A DNA stretch of 64,000 nucleotides from contig NZ_JADPIE010000006.1 in assembly GCF_015666175.1 (NCBI RefSeq), forward strand, positions 124,001 through 188,000. The letters are read 5' to 3'. The position numbers were made by a program, and so were the translations under genes. This stretch comes from Halonatronomonas betaini. GTDB taxonomy: Bacteria; Bacillota; Halanaerobiia; Halanaerobiales; Halarsenatibacteraceae. The notes under the pieces were generated by a model. That model made no database searches. It was not told the origin of the DNA and was given only the letters and a program-made list of their open reading frames with translations. Positions 1 to 8,581 of this stretch are shown one piece after another (the first letter of the stretch is position 1; each line of letters opens with the position of its first letter).

Positions 1-2105
1 GCCAGGCCAGTAACTGCCTCAATTCTCCTTACACCAGCAGCAATACTGCTTTCCTGGCTAATCTTAAAGAGGCCGATTTCACCGGTTGCATTAACATGGG
101 TTCCACCACATAACTCTAAGCTATAATCTCCAGTCTTAACAACTCGAACACTATCACCATATTTTTCACCGAATAATGCCTGGGCTCCCATCTCTTTTGC
201 TTTCTCGACTGAAGTTTCAAATGTCTCAACCTTTAAATTATCAACTATCTTGCGATTAACCTCTCTCTCAATCCTTCTTAAGTCCTGATCCTTTAATCCC
301 TGAAAATGGGTAAAGTCGAATCTCAATCTTTCAGGCGAGACCAGCGAACCAGACTGACTGACATGATCACCAAGTTGATTCATCAGAGCCTGATGGAGCA
401 AGTGAGTGGCAGTATGATTTCGGGCAGTTGAACTCCTGAGATCCCTATCTACAATAGACTCGACCTTGTCGCCAACAGATAAGCCGCCTGTTTTTTGATT
501 GATTATATGAATAATTAATCCAGATCTCTCCTTAACATCTTTCACTTCAGCAATAGCCTCATCATCAATTAAACTAATAATTCCTTTATCACCTATCTGG
601 CCACCACTTTCTGCATAAAAAGGTGTCTTATCTAAAATTATTTCCCCTTTTTGGTCTGGACTAATACTTTCAACTTTTTCACCATCAACTATAATAGCTT
701 TAATTTCAGCCTCAGTCTTAAGATTATGATACCCGATAAAATCAGTTGAGATATCCAGTTCAGAGGCCAGCTCTTCATATAAGTCGTGTGAAGAAGCAAA
801 ACCACCTTCATCACGGGCATTCCTGGCCCTTTCTCTCTGTTTAGCCATCTCATCTTTAAAGCCCTCTGTATCAACTTCCAGTCCTGCCTCAGCCATTATA
901 TCCTCAGTTAAATCAAGAGGGAATCCATAAGTATCATATAATTTAAAAGCTTCTTTCCCGGCCAGGACTTTTTCTCCTTTAGCCTTTAATTCACTCTTAA
1001 TATCTTCAACAATCTTCATCCCCTGATCTAAAGTCTTTAAAAAGCTCTCTTCCTCAGATTTAATCACATGCTTAACATGATCAGATCTCTGACTTAATTC
1101 TGGATAACCACCGGCCATTAATTGATTGACTTTATCTACAAAGTCATACAAAAAGGGACCTTCCAGGCCAATTTTCTGGCCATAACGGACAGCCCGTCTG
1201 ACCAGTCTCCGTAAAACATAACCCCGTCCCTCATTAGACGGAAGAGCTCCATCGAAGATTGCAATTGAAACACCTCTAACATGATCAGCAATAACTCTGT
1301 GTGGCATCTTATCTTTCCAGTCGCCTTTATATTCAAAACCAGATTTATTTTCTACCTCTTTAATTAATGGATAAATCGTATCTATCTCATAATTAGATCT
1401 GGTATTCTGTAATACAGATGCCGTTCTTTCTAAACCCATACCGGTATCAATATTTTTCTGGGGCAGCTCAATATACTCCCCTGCCTCAGTATAATCATAC
1501 TGGGTAAAGACTAAGTTCCAGAGTTCCAAATACCGATCTCCTTCACCGCCTAATACATCTTCAGGACCTGTTCCAAAGTCAGGCCCCCGATCAATATGGA
1601 TCTCAGAACAGGGTCCACAGGGACCTGTGCCAATCTGCCAGAAATTATCTTTTTTACCCATCCTGACAATCCTACTCTCTGGCAGACCGATCTGATCATG
1701 CCAGATATCAAAGGCCTCATCATCATCCTTATAAATTGTTATAATCAATCTATCTTCTGGGAGATCTAAAATATCAGTAACATACTCCCAGCTCCAGGCA
1801 ATAGCCTCTTCTTTAAAGTAATCACCAAAGGAAAAATTACCTAGCATTTCAAAAAAGGTATGATGTCTTGCTGTTCGGCCAACATTCTCTATATCATTAG
1901 TTCTAATACATTTCTGACTGGATACCATTCTTTTAGAAGGAGGTTCCTTACTACCACTAAAATATGGCTTAAATGGAGCCATACCTGCATTTATCCAGAG
2001 CAGAGTTGGATCATTTTTTGGAACCAGAGGTGCACTATCTGCAATCTTATGACCTTTTTTTGCAAAAAAATCAAGATAAGACTGTCTAATTTCATCAGTT
2101 AACAT
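1..2105 (-). CDS. alaS: Alanine--tRNA ligase, C-terminal end cut off by window edge
   Basis: Charges tRNA-Ala in the cytoplasm. About 701 residues are visible from an ATG at 2105; the family is usually about 870-880, so roughly 175 C-terminal residues lie outside the window. Seen: the class II catalytic core with HHTFFEMLGNF at residues 81-90, and the editing domain with the zinc motifs HTATH (about residue 563) and CGGTH (about 665). The ATG lies one base after the tyrS stop, and its Shine-Dalgarno (AGAAGGGGG) is inside the tyrS 3' end, so the two are probably translationally coupled and share the tyrS promoter. No T-box leader is present between them. Confidence 0.97.
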   Translation of the reverse strand, partial: MLTDEIRQSYLDFFAKKGHKIADSAPLVPKNDPTLLWINAGMAPFKPYFSGSKEPPSKRMVSSQKCIRTNDIENVGRTARHHTFFEMLGNFSFGDYFKEEAIAWSWEYVTDILDLPEDRLIITIYKDDDEAFDIWHDQIGLPESRIVRMGKKDNFWQIGTGPCGPCSEIHIDRGPDFGTGPEDVLGGEGDRYLELWNLVFTQYDYTEAGEYIELPQKNIDTGMGLERTASVLQNTRSNYEIDTIYPLIKEVENKSGFEYKGDWKDKMPHRVIADHVRGVSIAIFDGALPSNEGRGYVLRRLVRRAVRYGQKIGLEGPFLYDFVDKVNQLMAGGYPELSQRSDHVKHVIKSEEESFLKTLDQGMKIVEDIKSELKAKGEKVLAGKEAFKLYDTYGFPLDLTEDIMAEAGLEVDTEGFKDEMAKQRERARNARDEGGFASSHDLYEELASELDISTDFIGYHNLKTEAEIKAIIVDGEKVESISPDQKGEIILDKTPFYAESGGQIGDKGIISLIDDEAIAEVKDVKERSGLIIHIINQKTGGLSVGDKVESIVDRDLRSSTARNHTATHLLHQALMNQLGDHVSQSGSLVSPERLRFDFTHFQGLKDQDLRRIEREVNRKIVDNLKVETFETSVEKAKEMGAQALFGEKYGDSVRVVKTGDYSLELCGGTHVNATGEIGLFKISQESSIAAGVRRIEAVTGL

Positions 2106-2106
2106 C

Positions 2107-3330
2107 TTACTTCCCCCTTCTAATTCGAGCATATCTTCTCTTACCTATCTGAATAACCATGCCATCTTCAACTGGAACATCTATATTAATTTTTTCTATT
2201 TTTTCATCCTCAATAGTCACAGCACCCTGTTTAATCATTCTTCTTGCCTGACTATTGCTATCCAGTAAATCAGTTGCAGCTATTAATTTTACAATCCAGA
2301 GTTTGCCATCCTCTAAATCTTCCTCAGGTATAGTAACCTCTGGCATATCTTCAGGCTGTTCTCCCTGGGAAAATACCCTGGTAAACTCTTTAGCAGCTCT
2401 CTCAGCTTCAGATTTATCATGAAATCTTTCAACGACCCAGGCTGCCAGCTCCTTTTTTAACCCCATAGGATTAACTGTTTCATCAGCTAACTCCTCTTTT
2501 ATCTCTTCTAATCTATCCGGGTCAACATCAGTTACTAATTCAAAGTATCTCCCTATTAAATCATCAGGTAAGGACATAACCTTGCCATACATAGTAACTG
2601 GATCTTCCTCAACTCCAATATAATTGCCTAAACTTTTACTCATCTTCCGTTCACCATCAAGGCCCTCTAAAAGCGGTAGCATCATAATCAATTGAGGCTC
2701 CTGGCCATATTCTTTCTGTAAACGGCGCCCAACTAATAGATTAAACCTCTGATCTGTTCCACCTAATTCGATGTCAGCCTCTAAAGCAACAGAATCAAAG
2801 CCCTGCATCAATGGATAAAAGAATTCATGAATTGAAATTGGTTTATTGGACTCCATTCTAGATGCAAAATCCTCCCGCTCCAGCATTCTTGCCACCGTAT
2901 ATTTTGAAGCCAGATTAATAATATCTTCTAAATCCAATTCGCCAAGCCAGCTACTATTAAAATGTAATTTAGTCTTTTTCTTATCAAGAACTTTAGAAAA
3001 CTGTTCCTGATATGATTTTGCATTCTCTTCTACTTCCTGTCTGGTTAATTGATTTCTGGTCTCAGACTTCCCACTTGGATCTCCAATCATTCCAGTAAAA
3101 TCTCCAATGATTAAGTGGACCTCATGGCCAAAATCCTGAAATTGTTTTAATTTATTCAAAACTACAGTATGACCTAAATGGATATCTGGTGCTGAAGGAT
3201 CAAGGCCTAACTTAACCTTTAAAGGCCTATCTTCTTTTTCAGCCTCTTTCAACCTCTCCTCTAATTCTTCTTTGGTTATTAAATCTTCTACTCCCTGAGT
3301 CAATACTTCTAATTGCTTTTTAATATTCAT
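2107..3330 (-). CDS. tyrS: Tyrosine--tRNA ligase, KMSKS (TyrZ-like) type
   Basis: Class I synthetase for tRNA-Tyr, 407 residues. Seen: HLGH at residues 51-54, KMSKS near residue 229 and a C-terminal S4-like RNA-binding domain from about residue 350. The HLGH plus KMSKS pair is typical of the TyrZ/TyrRZ clade rather than the TyrS type with a KFGKS-like motif (family knowledge). First gene of a tyrS-alaS unit with a consensus promoter at 3421-3449. The leader is only about 84 nt and has no T-box. The ATG at 3330 is 33 nt from the only Shine-Dalgarno (3361-3370) with a perfect hairpin in between; there is no ATG, GTG or TTG in frame nearer to that site. Confidence 0.96.
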   Translation of the reverse strand: MNIKKQLEVLTQGVEDLITKEELEERLKEAEKEDRPLKVKLGLDPSAPDIHLGHTVVLNKLKQFQDFGHEVHLIIGDFTGMIGDPSGKSETRNQLTRQEVEENAKSYQEQFSKVLDKKKTKLHFNSSWLGELDLEDIINLASKYTVARMLEREDFASRMESNKPISIHEFFYPLMQGFDSVALEADIELGGTDQRFNLLVGRRLQKEYGQEPQLIMMLPLLEGLDGERKMSKSLGNYIGVEEDPVTMYGKVMSLPDDLIGRYFELVTDVDPDRLEEIKEELADETVNPMGLKKELAAWVVERFHDKSEAERAAKEFTRVFSQGEQPEDMPEVTIPEEDLEDGKLWIVKLIAATDLLDSNSQARRMIKQGAVTIEDEKIEKINIDVPVEDGMVIQIGKRRYARIRRGK

Positions 3331-3337
3331 TATTATG

Positions 3338-3370
3338 TATCTGACTTTTAAGTCAGATAGCCACCTCCTT
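3338..3370 (-). promoter_or_regulatory. tyrS ribosome binding site with hairpin spacer
   Basis: On the minus strand AAGGAGGTGG (3370-3361) is followed by a perfect inverted repeat at 3359-3338, arms TATCTGACTT and AAGTCAGATA with a 2-nt centre (realistically 9 bp with a TAAA loop), then seven bases and the ATG at 3330. Folding the 22-nt repeat would shorten the spacing from the GGAGG core to the ATG from 33 to about 11 nt. Known precedents are the structured initiation regions of phage T4 genes 25 and 38. The arrangement is seen directly; its function is inferred. Confidence 0.6.
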
Positions 3371-3420
3371 TATAATCAAAAATGCTTCTTAATATTTAAA
3401 GATTTATGATACATGATATA

Positions 3421-3449
3421 ATTATAACAGAATGGTTTTTCACTAACAA
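3421..3449 (-). promoter_or_regulatory. tyrS-alaS sigma-A promoter
   Basis: TTGTTA (3449-3444), a 17-bp spacer and a perfect TATAAT (3426-3421) on the minus strand. Predicted start near 3414, giving a leader of about 84 nt. Confidence 0.75.
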
Positions 3450-3452
3450 GGG

Positions 3453-3481
3453 GTGTCAGATGAACATATTTATGTTATAAT
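3453..3481 (+). promoter_or_regulatory. Promoter of the class A PBP gene
   Basis: GTGTCA (3453-3458), 17 bp, perfect TATAAT (3476-3481); predicted start near 3488, five bases before the Shine-Dalgarno at 3493. It lies back to back with the tyrS promoter. It overlaps a possible upstream GTG start at 3453, so that codon would not be in the mRNA. Confidence 0.6.
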
Positions 3482-3506
3482 AGATTTGATACAGGAGGTG
3501 AGCAGT

Positions 3507-6077
3507 TTGTCTGCAAAGAAAAATGAGCAGAAAAGCTCTAAAAAGAAAACAAACAAAAAATATATTTTCGCATTTATTTTAATATTATTCTTCTTTATAA
3601 CAGGTCTATTTTTAGGGGGCTTAACCTGGATAATTCAGGACACCCCGGATATTTCTGATTATCGTGGAGGAAGCCTTTCAACAATGATTTATAGTAATGA
3701 TGGAGATTTAATTAATAGTCTCTATCAGGAAAACCGAGTATATGTAACACTTGATGAAATTCCTGAAAATTTACAAAATGCATTTATTGCTATTGAAGAT
3801 CATAATTTTTATGATCACCATGGAATTGATTTAGTAGGTATCGGCAGGGCTCTAGTTACAAATATTATTGAAGGTCGGAGGGCTCAGGGTGGAAGTACAA
3901 TTACCCAGCAGCTAGCAAGGAGTGCTTTATTAAGCCAGGAAAAAACATATTATAGAAAACTTCAGGAAGCCTATCTGGCATTACAATTTGAAAGATTATA
4001 TACAAAAGATGAAATCCTGGAAATGTATCTAAATGAGATATTCTTAGGACATAGTGCTTATGGTGTTGAGGCAGCCTCACAGCAATATTTTGGCAAATCT
4101 GTTTCAGAATTAAATTTAAGCGAATCTGCCCTGGTGGCCGGTTTAACCAGAGCTCCAAACTATTATTCGCCTTATAATAACATGGATGAAGCAGTTAGAC
4201 GAAGAGGCATTGTCTTAAATAGAATGTATCAATTAGATTACCTGGATGAAGACCAACGTAATACAGCCCATCAAGAGGAAGTTGAATTAAGTGCAGATGG
4301 AAGAACTATCGATGAAAGTGCTCCATATTTTGTCAGGTATGTCAGAGATCAGCTAATAAGAATGTTTGGAGCCCAGACTGTATTTGGCGGTGGTCTCGAG
4401 GTTTATACAACTATAGATTTAGATAAACAGCGTAAAGCTGAAGAAAGTATACAGGAAGCCTTAGATGAAGGAATTATACCATCTATAGATCGAGAAACTG
4501 AAATAGCCAATATCCAGCCACAATTTTCATCAATATCAATCGAGCCTGAATCCGGTGAAATAAGAGCAATGATTGGTGGCCGTGGAGACGACGAATTTAA
4601 TCGGGCAACTCAGGCTGCCAGACAGCCTGGTTCAGCATTTAAACCATTTGTCTATGCAGAAGCAATAAGGCAGGGCCAGTTTCCAGCCTCACTGGTTGAA
4701 GATATTCCAAGGCCTTCTCCCAGTAATGATACAAATTTTGAAATCTGGCCTGTAAACTTTAATCATCAATATCATGGGCTGGTTTCATTAAGACAGGCAT
4801 TAGCATCATCATTAAATGTGGCAGCAGTCAATTTAATCGAAGATATCGGAGTTGAAGCAACGACTGATATTGCTGAGGAGATGGGCATATCAACCTTTGC
4901 ACCATCCGATTATTATGACGATCATCTTTCACTGGCACTTGGAGGTTTAACCAGAGGAGTGACACCCCTGGAACTCACTTCATCATATGGAGTATTTGCT
5001 AATAATGGAGTCTGGGTCCAGCCCCATGCCATTAAAGAGGTTAGAGATAGAGATGGTAACGTACTCTATAAAGCAAATCCAGATAAAAGAGTAGTCTTTG
5101 ATGAAGAGGATAATTATTTAATCCAGAGCATGCTCCAATCTGTTGTTCAGGATGGTACTGGCTGGAGAGCAGATCTAGGCCGTGAAGTTGGCGGTAAAAC
5201 AGGAACAACAAATAGATATACAGATGCCTGGTTTATCGGTTTTATCCCTGAATTAGTAACAGGTGTCTGGATTGGCGAAGATAGTCCAAGACAGATGAAC
5301 TATTCAGATACTGGAAGAATTGGCAGTGGACAGGCTGTTCAGATCTGGAGAAAGTTTATGGATAAAGCAATTGAAGATATCCCGGCAACTGCTTTTGATA
5401 GACCAGAAAATATTGTCTCCCTGGAAATAGATCCAATCACTGCTAAATTACCAGATGGTAATAATCCGAGAGCGATAAATGAGATTTTTAGAGAGGATAA
5501 TACACCATCTGATACAAGTGATTTTTCAGGAGAAATATCAACTGTAAGAATTGATCGGGAAACCGGTAAATTGGCAACTGATAACTGTCCAGAAGATAAT
5601 ATTGTTTCTAGAGAATATTTAGTCGATAGTGGAATAATGTTAGGTCCTGATGATATAGGATTTCAACAATCTAGCTCGCCTGGTGGCGGCAGAAGCTCTA
5701 TTTCAGGTAGATATCAGGCCCGGGAAGGTATGCCACTAATTGAAATAGATTCTGAAACAGGTATTCCAAACAGAGATGATGATGGTAACTTAGTCTTTAA
5801 AACTGTACCTGATGAATATTGTGGTGAACATGGAGGTACTCCTCTTGACCAGCCTGATGAAACACCAGATGAAGATCGAGATCAACTATTCCCTATCGGT
5901 GAACAGGATGATGAAACTGACGATGATGATATTGATCTTGACCTGGATGAAATAGAAGATGAAGAACCAGAAGATGATGTCGAAGAAGATGAAGAACCTG
6001 AAGAAGATTCATCAAGAGAAGACCGAAGAAGCACAATAGACAGTCTGCTGGATCGATTATCTCCATCAGACGATTAA
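3507..6077 (+). CDS. Class A penicillin-binding protein (PBP1A family)
   Basis: Bifunctional peptidoglycan glycosyltransferase/transpeptidase anchored in the inner membrane, about 856 residues from TTG 3507. That start is chosen because AGGAGGTGA lies 8 nt before it and the -10 box ends at 3481; an in-frame GTG at 3453 would precede the predicted transcript. Seen: a short basic N terminus, one membrane helix, a GT51 domain (EDHNFYDHHGID, GGSTITQQLAR), then a transpeptidase domain with SAFK near residue 374, SLN near 433 and KTGTT near 562. The last 60 residues or so are almost all Asp and Glu, consistent with a halophile. Divergent from tyrS, convergent with mutS2. Confidence 0.93.
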   Translation: MSAKKNEQKSSKKKTNKKYIFAFILILFFFITGLFLGGLTWIIQDTPDISDYRGGSLSTMIYSNDGDLINSLYQENRVYVTLDEIPENLQNAFIAIEDHNFYDHHGIDLVGIGRALVTNIIEGRRAQGGSTITQQLARSALLSQEKTYYRKLQEAYLALQFERLYTKDEILEMYLNEIFLGHSAYGVEAASQQYFGKSVSELNLSESALVAGLTRAPNYYSPYNNMDEAVRRRGIVLNRMYQLDYLDEDQRNTAHQEEVELSADGRTIDESAPYFVRYVRDQLIRMFGAQTVFGGGLEVYTTIDLDKQRKAEESIQEALDEGIIPSIDRETEIANIQPQFSSISIEPESGEIRAMIGGRGDDEFNRATQAARQPGSAFKPFVYAEAIRQGQFPASLVEDIPRPSPSNDTNFEIWPVNFNHQYHGLVSLRQALASSLNVAAVNLIEDIGVEATTDIAEEMGISTFAPSDYYDDHLSLALGGLTRGVTPLELTSSYGVFANNGVWVQPHAIKEVRDRDGNVLYKANPDKRVVFDEEDNYLIQSMLQSVVQDGTGWRADLGREVGGKTGTTNRYTDAWFIGFIPELVTGVWIGEDSPRQMNYSDTGRIGSGQAVQIWRKFMDKAIEDIPATAFDRPENIVSLEIDPITAKLPDGNNPRAINEIFREDNTPSDTSDFSGEISTVRIDRETGKLATDNCPEDNIVSREYLVDSGIMLGPDDIGFQQSSSPGGGRSSISGRYQAREGMPLIEIDSETGIPNRDDDGNLVFKTVPDEYCGEHGGTPLDQPDETPDEDRDQLFPIGEQDDETDDDDIDLDLDEIEDEEPEDDVEEDEEPEEDSSREDRRSTIDSLLDRLSPSDD

Positions 6078-6093
6078 ATCAAAAAACCAAAAG

Positions 6094-6143
6094 AAAAGAG
6101 ATACCTGCTGGTTACCTGACGGTTACCTGCCGGTATCTCTTTT
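6094..6143. terminator. Bidirectional terminator between PBP gene and mutS2
   Basis: Perfect 12-bp arms, AAAAGAGATACC (6094-6105) and GGTATCTCTTTT (6132-6143), around a 26-nt loop. The A/T-rich arm ends give a U-rich tail on both strands, so it can serve both convergent genes. The loop is longer than usual and holds an 11-bp repeat. Confidence 0.7.
6099..6142. repeat. Four 11-bp repeat units inside the terminator
   Basis: Units start at 6099, 6110, 6121 and 6132: AGATACCTGCT, GGTTACCTGAC, GGTTACCTGCC, GGTATCTCTTT. The inner two match at 10 of 11 positions and the outer two form part of the terminator stem. The period equals that of the arrays at 24796 and 52760, but the sequence differs. Confidence 0.6.
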
Positions 6144-6160
6144 AATATTTCACAAACTAT

Positions 6161-8551
6161 TTACTTACCAATTTTAGCAATTGTTACTCCTAAGCCACCT
6201 TCTCCCTCTCCACCGGTCCTATAACTTTTAACATGGGGAGATTCCTCCAGTAATTCAGCAACAGCTTCCCTTAAAGCGCCACTGCCTTTACCATGAATTA
6301 TTTCAACCTCAGTTAAACCGGCAAGAAATGCATCATCAAGATATTTATCAACTATCTGCTGGGCTTCCTCATATCTCTTGCCTCTTATATCCAGACTATT
6401 TGAAACTGATTTATTCTTCTTAACCTGATATTTCTTAAAGGTTTTTTTATCTTCCTTTTCCTCATCTGGAGTTGGAGAGAGATCTGATTGATCTACAGTT
6501 ACCTGCATAATACCAGCCTGAACAGTTGCCTCTTTTTTAGAATCATCAAGCTCAATAATCTCTCCAGTCTGTGATAGGCTATTAATTCTAACCTCTTCAC
6601 CAGGCTGGAAATCATGACTGATTTCTTTATCTTTATCACTTTCTTTACTTTCAGTCTTAAGCTTTTTCTCCATATCCTTCATTTCCTGGTTAATCTCAGT
6701 TTCAAGCCTGTCAACATCTGGCCGGTTGGCAAAATCTTTATTCTTTAATTCAGATAAGATTCTTTTTGCTTTAGCCTGAGCCTGTCGCAATTCTCTCCTG
6801 GCCTGCTCTCTTGTCTCTTCAAGAATCTTTTTCTTATCCTTGTCTAATTTTTCTTTTTCTTTTTCTAATTCTTCTTTCTCTTTTTCTAATCTGGCTTCTA
6901 ATTTTTCAAGCTCCAGATTCTTTTCTTCATAATAACGCCTTTTATCATTTAAGTCAGCAATGATCTCTTCAACAACCAGCTCATCCTCATCTAAAAGGCT
7001 TCTTGCATCCTCAATAATCTTATCAGGTAAGCCAAGTCTTAAAGCTATTTCAAAAGCATTACTACCTCCAGGAACTCCCATTATCAATCTATAAGTCGGG
7101 CTTAAACTTTCCAGATCAAACTCAACTGAGGCATTTTCTACCCCATCATTACTATAGGCATAACTTTTTAGCTGACTGTAATGGGTTGTAGCAACAGTAA
7201 CAGCATTCTTCTCTTTAAATTCATCTAATAGAGCAATTCCTAGAGCTGCTCCCTCCCTGGGATCTGTTCCAGCACCAATCTCATCCAGTAAAACAAGTGA
7301 ATTAGCATCTGCTTTAGATAAAAACATATTAATTTTATTCATATGAGATGAAAAAGTACTTAAATTCTGTTCAATACTCTGTTCATCACCAATATCAGCA
7401 AATACCGAATTAAAGATAGAAATTCTAGTGCCATCATCCGCAGGCACTGGAATCCCACTTCCTGCAAGTGATACAAACAATCCTAATGTTTTTAAAGCTA
7501 CTGTTTTACCACCAGTATTTGGACCAGTAATTAACAATGTTCTAAATTTACCGCCTACATGTACATCAATAGGTACAGCCTGATCGCCTAATAAAGGATG
7601 CCTTCCCTGAACTATCTTAATATATCCAGATTTATTGACTGCAGGTACAGTTCCATCATATTGATTTAAAAATCCACCTCTAGCAAATATTTCATCAATT
7701 TTAACTAAAATATTAAAATTTCTCTTTAAAGGCCGATACCTGTCTGCAATTTTTAATGTTAATTTCCTTAATATTCTCTGGATCTCAGCCTTCTCGTCCT
7801 GCTGAAGTTCCCGCAGATTATTATTTAACTTCACCACTTCCACAGGCTCCATAAAGACTGTAACTCCACTGGAAGATTGATCATGGATAATACCTGAAAA
7901 AGTATTTTTATATTCCTGTTTTACTGGAACGACAAATCTGTTTTCTCTTCTGGTAACAATAGTATCCTGTAACATTTTCTGCCTGCCAGAATCTCTGATA
8001 ATACTATCTAATTTATTTCTAATCTGATTTTCAGTACTATCTATATTATTTCTAATATTTTTTAGTTTATTACTGGCAGTATCCTTTATTTCATTATTCT
8101 CATCAATAATCTTATTAATTTCATTTAATAATTCCCCCTGGTTTTCCAGGTTTTCAGCATATTTTAGTAAAGGGCCATCAATAATTAGATTATCTCCAGA
8201 TTTAAATTTTTCCTCTAAATCCTTTAAATCTTTAAAATAAGCAAGGCTATTACCTGTTGATCTTATCAACCTTTCAACTTTACTTATCTCACTTATTTGC
8301 AGCACAATCTCTTTACTTGCCCGCTCTAAAATAGCTGGAATATCCTCTGGACATAATAAAGGAGGGCGACCTAACTCTTCTATTAAAGCAGCCGCCTGAC
8401 CTGCTTCTTTAAGCTTATACTGGACCTGATCTTTATATTTAAAGGGTACCAGCGATCTAACCTTATTCTTTCCAGGATAAGTTCGGGCCTGTTCTGCCAC
8501 CATCTCTTTTATCTTATTAAACTCCAAAACCTCTAAACTTGGACGATGCAT
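6161..8551 (-). CDS. mutS2: Endonuclease MutS2 (ribosome-rescue/anti-recombination ATPase)
   Basis: 796 residues, full length. Seen: MutS-type core and lever regions, Walker A GPNTGGKT near residue 340, Walker B LVLLDEIGAGTDP, a long charged coiled coil at about 520-640, a KOW-like stretch, and a C-terminal Smr domain with LDIRGKR and HGKGSG near the end. The family lacks the mismatch-recognition domain of MutS1; it is known to suppress recombination and, in Bacillus, to act on collided ribosomes through Smr. Last gene of pheS-pheT-zapA-cvpA-polX-mutS2; the ATG at 8551 lies 30 nt after polX. Confidence 0.95.
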   Translation of the reverse strand: MHRPSLEVLEFNKIKEMVAEQARTYPGKNKVRSLVPFKYKDQVQYKLKEAGQAAALIEELGRPPLLCPEDIPAILERASKEIVLQISEISKVERLIRSTGNSLAYFKDLKDLEEKFKSGDNLIIDGPLLKYAENLENQGELLNEINKIIDENNEIKDTASNKLKNIRNNIDSTENQIRNKLDSIIRDSGRQKMLQDTIVTRRENRFVVPVKQEYKNTFSGIIHDQSSSGVTVFMEPVEVVKLNNNLRELQQDEKAEIQRILRKLTLKIADRYRPLKRNFNILVKIDEIFARGGFLNQYDGTVPAVNKSGYIKIVQGRHPLLGDQAVPIDVHVGGKFRTLLITGPNTGGKTVALKTLGLFVSLAGSGIPVPADDGTRISIFNSVFADIGDEQSIEQNLSTFSSHMNKINMFLSKADANSLVLLDEIGAGTDPREGAALGIALLDEFKEKNAVTVATTHYSQLKSYAYSNDGVENASVEFDLESLSPTYRLIMGVPGGSNAFEIALRLGLPDKIIEDARSLLDEDELVVEEIIADLNDKRRYYEEKNLELEKLEARLEKEKEELEKEKEKLDKDKKKILEETREQARRELRQAQAKAKRILSELKNKDFANRPDVDRLETEINQEMKDMEKKLKTESKESDKDKEISHDFQPGEEVRINSLSQTGEIIELDDSKKEATVQAGIMQVTVDQSDLSPTPDEEKEDKKTFKKYQVKKNKSVSNSLDIRGKRYEEAQQIVDKYLDDAFLAGLTEVEIIHGKGSGALREAVAELLEESPHVKSYRTGGEGEGGLGVTIAKIGK

Positions 8552-8581
8552 TTATAAAGTCACCTCAGTAAATTCTTGCTT

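Noticed and set aside
689-2102. Short open frames opposite and within alaS on both strands
   Set aside because: They lie in other frames of a clear AlaS coding region with intact family motifs.
3453-3506. GTG 3453 as the start of the class A PBP
   Set aside because: It lies in the -35 region of the predicted promoter and has no Shine-Dalgarno; TTG 3507 has both.
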